The notes: generated from the letters alone by a model not told the origin. A stretch of 64,000 nucleotides of DNA from Muribaculaceae bacterium (GCA_029058745.1 JAIDXM010000022.1:1-64000); one strand, 5' to 3'; shown: positions 1 to 8,998, counted from the first letter of the stretch. A program made the numbers and translations.

Positions 1-45
1 CCCTAATCCTCGCCAGCGTCAGATTTTTTTAAGATACTGATCCAG

Positions 46-1545
46 ATGAACCCGCAATTGCAACAACAAGTGCAGTCAGACCCGCAATTGCAACAGCAGA
101 TGCAGATGAACCCGCAATTGCAACAGCAAGCGCAGCCAGACCCGCAGATGCAGATGCCAACCCAACAGCAAATGTGGCAACAGCAGATGATGCAACAGCA
201 GATGCCGGGTTATCCTCCACAAATGCCCACAGGCAACAGGAGCATGTTCGGCAACAGCCAACAGCAGATGCAACAGCAAGCTCCGGCATGCCCCAACCTC
301 ATTCCCGACAATCCCTTCAGGGTGATTGATTACAAGCCAATGCGGCTTTTCTCTGACAGCGACCACAATTTCTCGCTCACGGAAGCCAATGCAGTGGCTA
401 ACTTCGTTTCACAAAAACAAGGAGACAGAGCCAAGAACCTTTATCTGTGTTTCGATATTGGCGGAAGCACCACCGACATATCCGCTCTATACAAACTCGA
501 CTCCGGATTGACAATGATTAAGCAGAACTCAATCCGTTTTGCGGCACAGAGAGTATCGGAGGCAACAAGGCATGTGGTAGGATTTGAGAAAGTACTCATG
601 CAGATATGCGAGAAATTCAATATCACAATCCTCGGTCTGAACCAAGGCGACCGTAGATTCTCATCAGAGACGGCGCCCTACTACTTCAACCAGATTGTTG
701 ACAAACTTGATGACAATCAATTGCCCGACTTCTACAAGATAATCGCAGCAGAATGCCCGCAACTTATGTGGATTAACATGTATGTCACAGGGCTTCTTCT
801 CTTCTATGCCGGACAGATTGCCAGCAAGCTTGTGGACGACATCGCCCATACGAACTGGAGCGAACTCGCCCCAATCAACAACACCTCTCCGAAAGTGACA
901 GTTGTTTTCGCAGGTAAAGGCTCGCGTCTTCTCCAATGGCTAACGACTACAAAAGGAGATGCCGGGAAGGACTACTACAACCAGCTGTTTGAGGAAGGGT
1001 ATGTTGGAGAGCGTCAGATATTCCCCCCTATTGAAAGTCTTGAGATTGAATATCCCACAATCGACAATTCTCAGGATATAAAATATGAGGTATCGAAAGG
1101 TTTGGCAAAAAGCGCCACACAATTGTGCAATCCGGCAGATGACACCCCAAGCGAGATTATCGGTGAGTCTGGATTCTCCGTAAGGTCGCTCGACGGCAAT
1201 ATATATCCAGTGGAATATGTGAATTCCATTACCCCGGAGATGATGGAATGGATTGGAAACCTCTTCAATCCGGACGATTCCGCACCTTGTGGCAAGTTCT
1301 TCCAGTTCTGCAACATATTCTATGGCGCGGCGCAACAGTTCTTCGACATGAAAGTGTCGCAGGAGGTGTTTATGGAAGGATTCAGGAAGATGAATATCGT
1401 GCAATACGTGCAGAACCTTCCCGAATTTGTGGAGGCTAAACGCGACAAGAACAAGAAAAACGGAAAGTTTGATTTCGTCGCCCCGATCATCATTCTGGAG
1501 GGGATGAAATTCTACGACGACTATCTGCTGAAATCTTTAAGATGA
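46..1545 (+). CDS. actin/Hsp70-fold ATPase-like protein, N-terminal half missing in this frame
   Basis: The first ~90 residues are Gln/Met/Pro-rich and built from imperfect NPQLQQQ repeats. The rest looks like the second half of an actin/Hsp70 fold. DIGGSTTDIS (about residues 138-147) matches the phosphate-2 motif, VVFAGKGSRL the adenosine-binding motif, and YEVSKGLA the segment after it. No phosphate-1 motif is present, so subdomain I is absent from this ORF. The frame stays open upstream to a TAA at 4-6 without a start codon, and another frame runs open into a 7-T run at 24-30. The gene may therefore be the 3' part of a longer gene broken or shifted at that run. Its end overlaps the next gene by ATGA. 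The role is unknown; context suggests an ATP-dependent component of the GTPase cassette. The start at 46 is simply the first ATG. Confidence 0.7.
   Translation: MNPQLQQQVQSDPQLQQQMQMNPQLQQQAQPDPQMQMPTQQQMWQQQMMQQQMPGYPPQMPTGNRSMFGNSQQQMQQQAPACPNLIPDNPFRVIDYKPMRLFSDSDHNFSLTEANAVANFVSQKQGDRAKNLYLCFDIGGSTTDISALYKLDSGLTMIKQNSIRFAAQRVSEATRHVVGFEKVLMQICEKFNITILGLNQGDRRFSSETAPYYFNQIVDKLDDNQLPDFYKIIAAECPQLMWINMYVTGLLLFYAGQIASKLVDDIAHTNWSELAPINNTSPKVTVVFAGKGSRLLQWLTTTKGDAGKDYYNQLFEEGYVGERQIFPPIESLEIEYPTIDNSQDIKYEVSKGLAKSATQLCNPADDTPSEIIGESGFSVRSLDGNIYPVEYVNSITPEMMEWIGNLFNPDDSAPCGKFFQFCNIFYGAAQQFFDMKVSQEVFMEGFRKMNIVQYVQNLPEFVEAKRDKNKKNGKFDFVAPIIILEGMKFYDDYLLKSLR
49..145 (+). repeat. short tandem repeat coding for NPQLQQQ units
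   Basis: The block CCCGCAATTGCAACA occurs three times near 51, 90 and 111, with related CAG/CAA-rich sequence between the copies. It encodes the Gln/Pro/Met-rich N-terminus of the first ORF. Such repeats slip easily and may vary in length between strains. Confidence 0.75.
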
Positions 1546-2954
1546 GCATACCATTTATCATAATCAACCTGTCGGGGAAATTCATTTCCCTGGAATATTT
1601 ACGCGAGGGGGGGACTGCTGTCCCCTCCCCTTTCCCTCGCGGGAACTGGCCGATGCCGCTGTCGCAGTTTTCCAGACGGCTACTCACCGGCTATGACTCC
1701 AATTTCGTGTTCGACATCACGAAAAGAATCGGGGAGCTTCTTGAGGACTCTTTCACCGAAGCCGGTGAACTCGAATCCCTGAAAGGTTCTCTCCCTATTC
1801 TCTTCATGATTGAAAACGACGTGACGGACAATGATGCCGACTCGATAAAAGAGAATTTCAACAAATTGGGGTTCGCGAATGTCAGCACCCTTCGCCGCGA
1901 CATGGCCATCGCCGATTACTATGCCCGCGACTACAGACCCGAGGGGGTGGTCACGGCAAGCTCCGACGGCAAAGACCTTTTCATATCCCTTTCTCTCCAC
2001 TCTCAGTCGGGAGCCGTGGCGCGAAAGACATTACCTGGTGAAGCCTGCGACCCGAGGGCAGAAGACCTCGCCAACAAAATATGGGAACAGGTGCGCGACT
2101 ATACCATCGACCTCCACCGGGAGAATGAGACAGCGGCTCTCACCAAAGCGGCTCTTGATTATCTGAAAAGCGGAAAATCGGAATTGGAAGGGTGCGTGAG
2201 GCTTTCAGATGGCGCGGAATATGACTATTTCGTCAACCGCTCGATGGTAAACAACGAAGGGACAAGACAGCTCCAGACAAAAATCACGGAGTTCCTGACA
2301 GAGTTCGGGCTCGCTGACAGGAGCCGCAGTGTAATAGTGCTTTGCGGAGAAGCCATCTCCAGCAACTACATCCGGCAGTCGCTGACCCCGGGATTCGGAG
2401 AGGTGGCCACTCTCGACGGACATCTGCGCGACGCAATCTTGCGTCTCGCCACAAATCTCTCCTCCTTTGCATGGAAAGAAACTGCATTAGACAAACCCGT
2501 CGCCCCTCCGGAAAAACCATCTCCCCGTAAGCCGGAATACACGCAACCGAAGCCTTACACCCGGCAACCGGCGGAACCGGAGGAAGAACCGGAGACTACT
2601 GACTCCGAGGGTCTGATGCCTATTGAACTGGAGGCTTCCGTAGAGTCGGTCAAGGCCGGGTTCATGAAGAGGAAGAAGGTTCTGAAAATAAGGGTGACAT
2701 CGCCAATGGGAGGAAAGATTCCTTGGCACAGTGTGCTGTGTGTGCAGGAAAAACCGCTATCGACTATCGACATGCAGAATGTGGTGCAGGACTACGACCG
2801 TGGCGACAGGCTACCTTTCAGCCTCGAACTCGACTTGCCCCTGAAACAGTGTCCCGACGCGAAACGGCTCAGGATTTATTTCAAACCTCATCCCGACGAA
2901 CCGGTGGGCATCAACAATGCATACGAGGTGGCTCCACTCACTGTCAACCTATGA
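1542..2954 (+). CDS. degenerate actin/Hsp70-like protein with C-terminal beta domain
   Basis: I recognise no named family. The 470-residue protein starts with IIINLSGKFISLEYL, at the place where an Hsp70 phosphate-1 strand would be. It later has GVVTASSDGKDLFISLSL, a phosphate-2-like strand without the DxGGGT signature, and VIVLCGEAISSNYIRQSL, which resembles the adenosine motif region. This suggests a pseudo-enzyme partner of the upstream actin-fold protein. A Pro/Glu-rich linker (about residues 325-355) leads to a probable beta-sandwich C-domain of about 110 residues. The start overlaps the upstream stop by ATGA, which implies translational coupling. An in-frame GC-rich nested palindrome lies near the 5' end. 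The fold is inferred from motif spacing only. Confidence 0.6.
   Translation: MSIPFIIINLSGKFISLEYLREGGTAVPSPFPRGNWPMPLSQFSRRLLTGYDSNFVFDITKRIGELLEDSFTEAGELESLKGSLPILFMIENDVTDNDADSIKENFNKLGFANVSTLRRDMAIADYYARDYRPEGVVTASSDGKDLFISLSLHSQSGAVARKTLPGEACDPRAEDLANKIWEQVRDYTIDLHRENETAALTKAALDYLKSGKSELEGCVRLSDGAEYDYFVNRSMVNNEGTRQLQTKITEFLTEFGLADRSRSVIVLCGEAISSNYIRQSLTPGFGEVATLDGHLRDAILRLATNLSSFAWKETALDKPVAPPEKPSPRKPEYTQPKPYTRQPAEPEEEPETTDSEGLMPIELEASVESVKAGFMKRKKVLKIRVTSPMGGKIPWHSVLCVQEKPLSTIDMQNVVQDYDRGDRLPFSLELDLPLKQCPDAKRLRIYFKPHPDEPVGINNAYEVAPLTVNL
1602..1641. repeat. nested GC-rich palindrome inside the second ORF
   Basis: CGCGAGGG (1602-1609) pairs with CCCTCGCG (1634-1641), and inside it GGGGAC (1610-1615) pairs with GTCCCC (1620-1625). 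A run of seven G lies at 1607-1613. The element codes in frame for an EGGTAVPSPFPRG segment and looks unlike its surroundings. Confidence 0.6.
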
Positions 2955-2965
2955 TAAATACATTC

Positions 2966-2997
2966 GCAAATCGGAGAATACATTATCTCTGATTTGC
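2966..2997. repeat. intergenic hairpin between ORF 2 and the GTPase gene
   Basis: GCAAATC/GATTTGC plus an inner GAGA/TCTC stem closes an 8-nt loop, with one mismatch between the two stems. No T-run follows, so it may be an mRNA processing or attenuation structure rather than a terminator. A REP-like palindrome lies immediately downstream. Confidence 0.55.
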
Positions 2998-3003
2998 AAC
3001 CAA

Positions 3004-3020
3004 ACATGCCGGAGGCATGT
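3004..3020 (-). repeat. REP-like palindrome ACATGCC-GGA-GGCATGT
   Basis: A perfect 7-bp stem with a 3-nt loop. On the - strand it is preceded by GTGGGG, close to the GTAGGG that precedes the copies near 40250 and 40370. A half-site, ACATGCC, follows at about 3034. Confidence 0.65.
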
Positions 3021-3071
3021 CCCCACAACCGAGACATGCCTCCATTCTAAAAACAGTTAAAACCTAACATC

Positions 3072-4331
3072 ATGGCTTCAAAAAAAATACTTTGCCCCTA
3101 CTGCTTCGAGGAGTTTGAGAACACTCAGGCCTGGTATCAGTGTGAGAGCGAGGAACGCGACAATGACGGGGACTTCCGTTGCAAACGCGTCACGAGCGAC
3201 GAGTATGACAAATATTGGAAAGGGAAAGACCTCCTGATGCGTAATGTCTGGCAACAGAAGAGCGGATTCTTCGCACGCCTTTCGGGGCCTAAACTCAATG
3301 CCCAGAAATGCCCGCAATGCGGCTATAACTCACGTCGTTTCGTGTGTCCACACTGTTTCAACTGGCTTCCAACCGAAATGATTGAGAACGGTGCGGAGAT
3401 TATCTCTGTAATAGGTAGTCCTTCGAGCGGAAAGACAAATTATATTGTCGCACTTATCCATCAGCTGCGCAAATACGGCTACAAGATGAACCTGCAAGTA
3501 ATTCCAACGCAGCTTTATCGCGATGGTCATAAGGAAGAGTCAACCCAGAACCTTTTCAAAAGAATGGAGTCGCAACTTTTCACAGAAAAAACAGTCCTAC
3601 AGAAAACATCAAAGAAAACAAATGATATTCCGTGGATTTTTCATCTCTCTCAGCCAACTACAGGGAAGAGTATTTATCTCGTATTTTACGACACAGCCGG
3701 TGAAAAATTTACGGATGATATAAAAAATAACACGAAATATCTGAAGGAGTCATCAGCTGTCATATTGATTCTCGACACCTTGTCAATTAACTATATCAAA
3801 GAAATACTTACTAAAAAGGGGCTCCAAGACCTTGGAGGAGCAAGTGCAGACTACAAAGAAATACAAACGGCTCTCAACATGTTCAGAGGCCAATCGGGCG
3901 TTAAAATTGAAAACAAACCGTTTGCTTTTGTATTCAGTAAATTCGATGCCGTCATAGATCATAAGAATGATCTTGATTTTGCTGCCGATGAGTTTGTTAT
4001 CGGTGACAAGAAATCAGATAGCAGCTATATCAAGACAGGGATTCTAAACCTGTCGAAAATCGATTCAATTAGCGAATCTATTGAAGAAGCCCTCTTTGAA
4101 CAATGGGATATGGGAGCTTTGGCAAGTTATGCAAACAACTGGAGCGCGAAGCGTGGCATGCGCGACCCCAATAACCCTGCCAATAAATACAAGTTCTTCG
4201 GTGTCTCCGCCTTCGGCACTATGCCCGATGAGAACGGAGAGCTTGAGAAAGTGGAGCCTTATCGAGTGATGGACCCTCTTGTATGGATTCTCCATAAACT
4301 CGGTCAATTTGATATTCCAACTAAAAAATAA
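3072..4331 (+). CDS. zinc-ribbon P-loop GTPase (double-GTPase system, DO-GTPase2-like)
   Basis: Two zinc-binding clusters open the protein: C8, C11, C24, C37 and then C80, C83, C92, C95 (CPQCGYNSRRFVCPHC). A P-loop GSPSSGKT follows at residues 115-122, a Walker B/G3 motif VFYDTAGE, a G4-like FVFSKFD, and a G5-like GVSAFG. This is the layout of a TRAFAC-type GTPase with an N-terminal zinc module. No transmembrane segment is visible, so it is probably cytoplasmic. It ends 8 bp before the GAP1-like gene, and a second GTPase follows two genes on. The pairing of two GTPases around a GAP1-like protein matches the double-GTPase conflict systems known from comparative genomics. GTP hydrolysis is inferred from the motifs; the biological role is unproven. 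Confidence 0.8.
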   Translation: MASKKILCPYCFEEFENTQAWYQCESEERDNDGDFRCKRVTSDEYDKYWKGKDLLMRNVWQQKSGFFARLSGPKLNAQKCPQCGYNSRRFVCPHCFNWLPTEMIENGAEIISVIGSPSSGKTNYIVALIHQLRKYGYKMNLQVIPTQLYRDGHKEESTQNLFKRMESQLFTEKTVLQKTSKKTNDIPWIFHLSQPTTGKSIYLVFYDTAGEKFTDDIKNNTKYLKESSAVILILDTLSINYIKEILTKKGLQDLGGASADYKEIQTALNMFRGQSGVKIENKPFAFVFSKFDAVIDHKNDLDFAADEFVIGDKKSDSSYIKTGILNLSKIDSISESIEEALFEQWDMGALASYANNWSAKRGMRDPNNPANKYKFFGVSAFGTMPDENGELEKVEPYRVMDPLVWILHKLGQFDIPTKK

Positions 4332-4339
4332 CCTACGCC

Positions 4340-6811
4340 ATGAGATACGCCCACGTAATTTACAACTCTTCTGAGAAGAGCCAGTCAGGAGCTGTCGGGT
4401 TCGGAGTGAGATGCACCACTGAAGGCACTCCCGTAGAACTGACAGAAGCCATGCAGGACAACGATATCTTCTCTTTCATTGAAGCAGGTCCTGCCCTGAC
4501 CCCGTCTGCACTTGCCGCCAATCCGGATGCAATCCGTCAGATTGTGCCGACATATTTCTTCAAGTCAATCCCTCTGCACGACAAAAGCCGCGCATTCGTG
4601 CTTGGCCGCAAGATTGCCGTGGGCTTCGACTACACTTTCTATCTCAACGGGAAACCGGGACGACTCGGCAACTACGTCGTGGATTCATACGTGTTCCCGC
4701 AACCTCCTACGGCCAGGGAATTCGAAATCCTGCTTGAGGACGCCGACTCCGGAAGCAACCACTTCATCCCGGTGTCACCCTCTCCCACTCCCGACAACCG
4801 TGAGATGATTGAGATTTCACTCGGCCACAAACCATATCTCCCAGTTGAGGAGAGACCTTTCACCTCTCGATCTATGGTTAGGGTGAGTCCGCAGGCTATC
4901 GAACTTCTCTTCTCATTCATACAAAGCAGGAAGGAGGGGAAACCTGTGCTCGTGAAAAGCGATGTCGCATCCCCGCCACGACTTATGGCCGAACTCGCCA
5001 AGCTTGTCCCGGAGAAACAGATTGAGAATCTGACGTTCCTGACAAACCACACGGATGAGGGGAAAAAACAGGGTATCAACATCATTTTCATCAACGAGTT
5101 TTATTCTTTCGAAGTCTTTAAAAAGCAATGGATATGGCTCGACCTTGAAAACGGGGACCGTTGCGAGAGTCCGGAGGCAACCCTGTTCCGCGATAAGGTG
5201 GCGGCATATGTGGCATCCGGGAACTTCGACGCGATACACAAACTCGTGGGGTGGTGCATGTCTGACATGTATGAGAAAGGGAAGGCCTTCCCGACTGAGA
5301 CACAGACACAGCTCTACAACTACATTTACAACTACGATGAATTCCGTCTCCCTCTCATGGCTTCCGACGCGAATCTTCGCAACACCCTCAACGATTATTT
5401 CAAGAGCAATCCGGAAGAGAAACGGAAGTTTGACAAATCGATGCAGGACTGGTTCGGAAATATAGCCGACATCAACGGACTATGGAAATGGATTGACTTT
5501 ATCCTCGCCGTAGGTCCCGTAGATTGTTCTCTCGCAATCAACACCAACCGCCCGGTTATCACCAACGAGATTTTCAAGTCGGCTGATAGCTTCAGCAATT
5601 TCCACAACCGTTTCAAGCCACGTTTCCGCGAGGTGCTGAAGTTTGTTGACAGCAACGCATTCAAGGAGCACGACTCCTTCCTTTCCGAGATGCCGAACGA
5701 CTGGGAAGCCCTCTATCCGCTTTTCTTTTCGGAAAGAGTAGCCGACCACAGGATGCTCGTGGAAAGGATGATTGCCGACAACATCGAGCCTTCGATGAGA
5801 AGCCGCATCGTTGCCAAGGAAATCAGGCCCCCGGAAGCATACATCAACACCCTGGTGGAGATTCTGAAGAATCAACCGGTCAGAAATGAATGGAAAGTGA
5901 CAAAAATTCTGGCTGAGGAACTCTCCAACCAGAACAGGGTGATTCCTGACTTCTTCATGCTTTTCCCCGGGAAAATAGAAGATGGAATCTATAACAGACT
6001 GTTCCACTGGCAACTACAGAATTTCTATCCCAAAGGTGCGGCCGATGCCAGAAAGCTTGCTGACTACCTCATCAGGTTCCAGCGCAACGACATGGCAATG
6101 ACCCTTAACGGCTCCAATGTATTCACCCGCCTCTACTCGGCCATAAAGGAAGCCGTGAAGCGCAAGGAGATGACACGCGACGATGCCGTAAGGATATGCC
6201 GCGCCATGTTCCAGTCTTCTTACGATGCGGCAACCACCAGTCCGTTCCGCCTTCTCGACAAAGTGCTGTGTCACGCCGACATTCACGGGGAGAACAGAGT
6301 GGAACAGATATGGGAAATCTCAAAAGAATTGGGCGACAGGCAGTATCTCGCCACTCTCATTCCTGCCTTCCTGGCAAGCAAAGAGGCGAGCGCTCCCAAG
6401 GAACTCGCAAAAATATGCGATTTCATACTCAAAAATTCCTTGATGTCGAGGGAAGCGCTCACCTCCCTCGCCAAGACCTCCCGAATGGGCAACGAATACT
6501 ATGTCGGGATTCTCCTGCATGACAACCTCAAGCCGCAGGAAGAGCTGGAATTTCTTGTCAACGATGCCGGGATGACCGACGAACAGGCCCTCAACTTCCT
6601 TGAACGCTATTTCCCGGACAGCCACAAGAAGATTCTGAAAAGCCGAAAACCATCGGTGTTCCAGAAAATGTCTGGAATGTTCAAAGGGATGTTCGGAAAG
6701 AAAACTGACACTCCTGAAGAAGACGACGAGGAAACGGATGACACGACAAACGATACCTCCTCTGCCAACGGCAGAAAAGGGAAGGATAATAACCGAAATA
6801 AAAAACACTGA
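4340..6811 (+). CDS. GAP1-like GTPase-associated protein
   Basis: The N-terminus reads HVIYNSS...SGAVGFGV and later RLGNYVVDSYVFPQPP. This corresponds to the Y-[TN]-S...GFG and RxGNxxxHxxV-type pattern of the GAP1 N-terminal domain (type 2) that accompanies double-GTPases. The long remainder (about residues 200-770) looks mainly alpha-helical and is probably the middle and C-terminal GAP1 regions. The last ~45 residues are acidic, then basic, and low complexity. No signal peptide or membrane segment is seen. Spacing is 8 bp from the upstream GTPase gene and 2 bp to the downstream GTPase gene, so all are co-transcribed. A scaffold or effector-coupling role for the two GTPases is inferred from family context. 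Confidence 0.7.
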   Translation: MRYAHVIYNSSEKSQSGAVGFGVRCTTEGTPVELTEAMQDNDIFSFIEAGPALTPSALAANPDAIRQIVPTYFFKSIPLHDKSRAFVLGRKIAVGFDYTFYLNGKPGRLGNYVVDSYVFPQPPTAREFEILLEDADSGSNHFIPVSPSPTPDNREMIEISLGHKPYLPVEERPFTSRSMVRVSPQAIELLFSFIQSRKEGKPVLVKSDVASPPRLMAELAKLVPEKQIENLTFLTNHTDEGKKQGINIIFINEFYSFEVFKKQWIWLDLENGDRCESPEATLFRDKVAAYVASGNFDAIHKLVGWCMSDMYEKGKAFPTETQTQLYNYIYNYDEFRLPLMASDANLRNTLNDYFKSNPEEKRKFDKSMQDWFGNIADINGLWKWIDFILAVGPVDCSLAINTNRPVITNEIFKSADSFSNFHNRFKPRFREVLKFVDSNAFKEHDSFLSEMPNDWEALYPLFFSERVADHRMLVERMIADNIEPSMRSRIVAKEIRPPEAYINTLVEILKNQPVRNEWKVTKILAEELSNQNRVIPDFFMLFPGKIEDGIYNRLFHWQLQNFYPKGAADARKLADYLIRFQRNDMAMTLNGSNVFTRLYSAIKEAVKRKEMTRDDAVRICRAMFQSSYDAATTSPFRLLDKVLCHADIHGENRVEQIWEISKELGDRQYLATLIPAFLASKEASAPKELAKICDFILKNSLMSREALTSLAKTSRMGNEYYVGILLHDNLKPQEELEFLVNDAGMTDEQALNFLERYFPDSHKKILKSRKPSVFQKMSGMFKGMFGKKTDTPEEDDEETDDTTNDTSSANGRKGKDNNRNKKH

Positions 6812-6813
6812 CC

Positions 6814-8850
6814 ATGAAACGACTTCTGAACATTCTGATGCTGTTTCTCCTGGCGCTATCATTCTCGCCGGGAATTTCAGCCGCCGAATTCGGTGAACAT
6901 CCGGAAAGGTGCAGCCAACGATATGTGGTGACTCCCGGAAAGAAACTTAACGTGCGCACAAAACCCTCCACAAAAGGGAAGCTCATCTATCAGCTCCGTC
7001 CGGGAGACGTGGTGTATATCGACTCCTTGCGTGTCACCACAGCCGGAGGGTATGACTGGATATCAATCAACGACAGATGGGGCCAGGGATTCCCGCAGAC
7101 AGGCTACGTGACAAACCTCAACCGTTTCACTGCGGAGCCGAACCCTCTCTATGACCCTCCCACTGAGGAACAGATGAAAATCGAGGATGCCGTGGAGAGT
7201 TCGCAAGCCGTGGCCAAATGGATTATGCTTGCGCTCACAATCATATTCGCCATATGGTTCATATGGGCTTATTTCGCCAACGAAGGGAAGGAAAAGCTTA
7301 TCGGCTACAGGCTGTATGGAATGAGAAAGACATTCTTCTTCAACTCGCAACCCTACAAGTCGGTAATCTACATCACCCTGTTCCTCATGGCCGCCATCGC
7401 GGCATCGGTGGTGGCGCTTATGGCCATCGGCGGAGTGGTGTTCCTCTTTCTATGGATTGTCAAGATTCTGTGCTACGCGGTGGTATGGATTGGCATAATA
7501 CTCTGCATAGCATGCGCCATCGCCACTGTGTGCGGGGCTTTCGTGGCAGTCGTGGGTGTCCTTATAGGAGGCGCCATATGGTATTACGATGATAAAATCG
7601 AGAGTTTCGCGGAAGCATGCGCCGACACAGGGCTCAGGTTTTTCAACGAGTTCAACATCTTCGGATTCACCGTTGACCTATCAATACAGTATTGGCAGCC
7701 GGCTCTCATTGCGGTGGCCACTCCTATCGCCCTTTTCCTCGCACTTGCCGTGATATGGCTCCTCGCCGCAGGAGCGTTGATTCTGTTTGAGAAAATAATG
7801 ACCAAACGCTACAGCATCAAGCATCCGTGTCCCCACTGCCAGCAACCGTCGGAACCTGCCACCTACATGTCGAAGGGAGCCAACGGATATGAATATATCC
7901 CCAACGACATTCAGTTGCGTCCCGGAATGTATGGACTATTCCATATCACGCACCCCGTCACAGGAGAGAGGATGCCCACGATGATTCTCAACGGACGCGA
8001 CAAGATGCCGCGTGAATGTGCCAACTGCGGCAAGCGCATCCAGGCCGACGAGGGCACGGAACTGCATGTGGCAATGGTCGGAACAGCACAGTCTGGCAAG
8101 AGCACTCTCACCTACAGGATGATTGCCGAGATTTTCTCTCGCGCAGGGGCCGACAAGGTGGATTTCACTGACGCACGCAACACCATCAGAGATCGTGAGA
8201 TGGAAAAGAAAATCAAGTCAATCAGTAGTAAAGGATACATTTCCGATGATGATATGCCGGCGAAAACCGCAGTACAGGACACTGCCTCAACGCAGCTCAT
8301 CATCAAGAGAAACCACCTCCCGGTGCCTTACAGACTTTTCATCAACGATGTGGGCGGAGAGCTTTTCGACCCTGAACACAAGTCGCAGAAATCGGACGCG
8401 ACACGGTTTTTCCGCAACGTCGATTCCATTCTCATGATGATCGACCCTGTGACAACCGACCTCTCTGACTGCGACCCTTCCGACGATTTCAAGGAATGGG
8501 TGGAGAAATTCGACAAGGACGTGGCCGTGAAGCTACGTGTGAAAGACATCCAGGACACAATCGACAACCAGATTGACCAGCACGGCAACAAGCACAAGAG
8601 AATACATCTCAATATCGTGTTGCCGAAGAAGGACCTCGGATATATCCCGGACCACATCAGACATGACTCGCAGGAAGACCTGAAGAGATATATGACTGAG
8701 GAGATGGGACTCGGCGACCTGCTGAATTGGAGCAACAGGTTCGCATCAGTGTCATTCCACGCCATTGGGGCAATCTCAAAAGGTAAGGAGGCAAATATCA
8801 CCCCTCTTATCGATCATGTAATCGTGGGTCAGCTTGGCATAAAAATCTGA
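6814..8850 (+). CDS. membrane protein: SH3 sensor - TM segments - zinc ribbon - GTPase
   Basis: A signal sequence (residues 1-24) is followed by a bacterial SH3 domain (about 36-103, with LNVRTKPSTKGKLIYQL). Hydrophobic segments lie at about 134-153, 182-255 (several helices) and 294-328. A zinc ribbon CPHCQQP...CANCGKR (339-406) leads into a P-loop GTAQSGKS at 423-430. A G3-like FINDVGGE and ILMMIDP follow. The expected topology places SH3 outside the membrane and zinc ribbon plus GTPase in the cytoplasm, so an envelope signal could be passed to the nucleotide switch. It is the last gene of the cassette and is followed by a strong hairpin. The GTPase is DO-GTPase1-like. The ligand and partner are unknown. 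Confidence 0.78.
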   Translation: MKRLLNILMLFLLALSFSPGISAAEFGEHPERCSQRYVVTPGKKLNVRTKPSTKGKLIYQLRPGDVVYIDSLRVTTAGGYDWISINDRWGQGFPQTGYVTNLNRFTAEPNPLYDPPTEEQMKIEDAVESSQAVAKWIMLALTIIFAIWFIWAYFANEGKEKLIGYRLYGMRKTFFFNSQPYKSVIYITLFLMAAIAASVVALMAIGGVVFLFLWIVKILCYAVVWIGIILCIACAIATVCGAFVAVVGVLIGGAIWYYDDKIESFAEACADTGLRFFNEFNIFGFTVDLSIQYWQPALIAVATPIALFLALAVIWLLAAGALILFEKIMTKRYSIKHPCPHCQQPSEPATYMSKGANGYEYIPNDIQLRPGMYGLFHITHPVTGERMPTMILNGRDKMPRECANCGKRIQADEGTELHVAMVGTAQSGKSTLTYRMIAEIFSRAGADKVDFTDARNTIRDREMEKKIKSISSKGYISDDDMPAKTAVQDTASTQLIIKRNHLPVPYRLFINDVGGELFDPEHKSQKSDATRFFRNVDSILMMIDPVTTDLSDCDPSDDFKEWVEKFDKDVAVKLRVKDIQDTIDNQIDQHGNKHKRIHLNIVLPKKDLGYIPDHIRHDSQEDLKRYMTEEMGLGDLLNWSNRFASVSFHAIGAISKGKEANITPLIDHVIVGQLGIKI

Positions 8851-8886
8851 CAGCATAACCGGTCATACCGGAAACCTTATACGGCA

Positions 8887-8921
8887 GGGGTCATATCATA
8901 ACCGGGTTATGATATGACCCC
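8887..8921 (+). terminator. terminator of the GTPase cassette
   Basis: GGGGTCATATCATAACC (8887-8903) is fully complementary to 8905-8921, giving a very long GC-closed hairpin. A pyrimidine-rich tail follows (GCTCCTTTCTCCCCCTCCC). It sits 37 bp after the last cassette stop. Confidence 0.8.
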
Positions 8922-8998
8922 GCTCCTTTCTCCCCCTCCCTTCATGCCAACCTTCGAACGCCGCTGTTTGTTCTATCTTCGAGCAAACAAGTTTTCCC

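Noticed and set aside
29-366. - strand ORFs opposite the Gln-rich repeats
   Set aside because: Ala/Ser/Leu-rich products of the CAG/CAA repeat read backwards.
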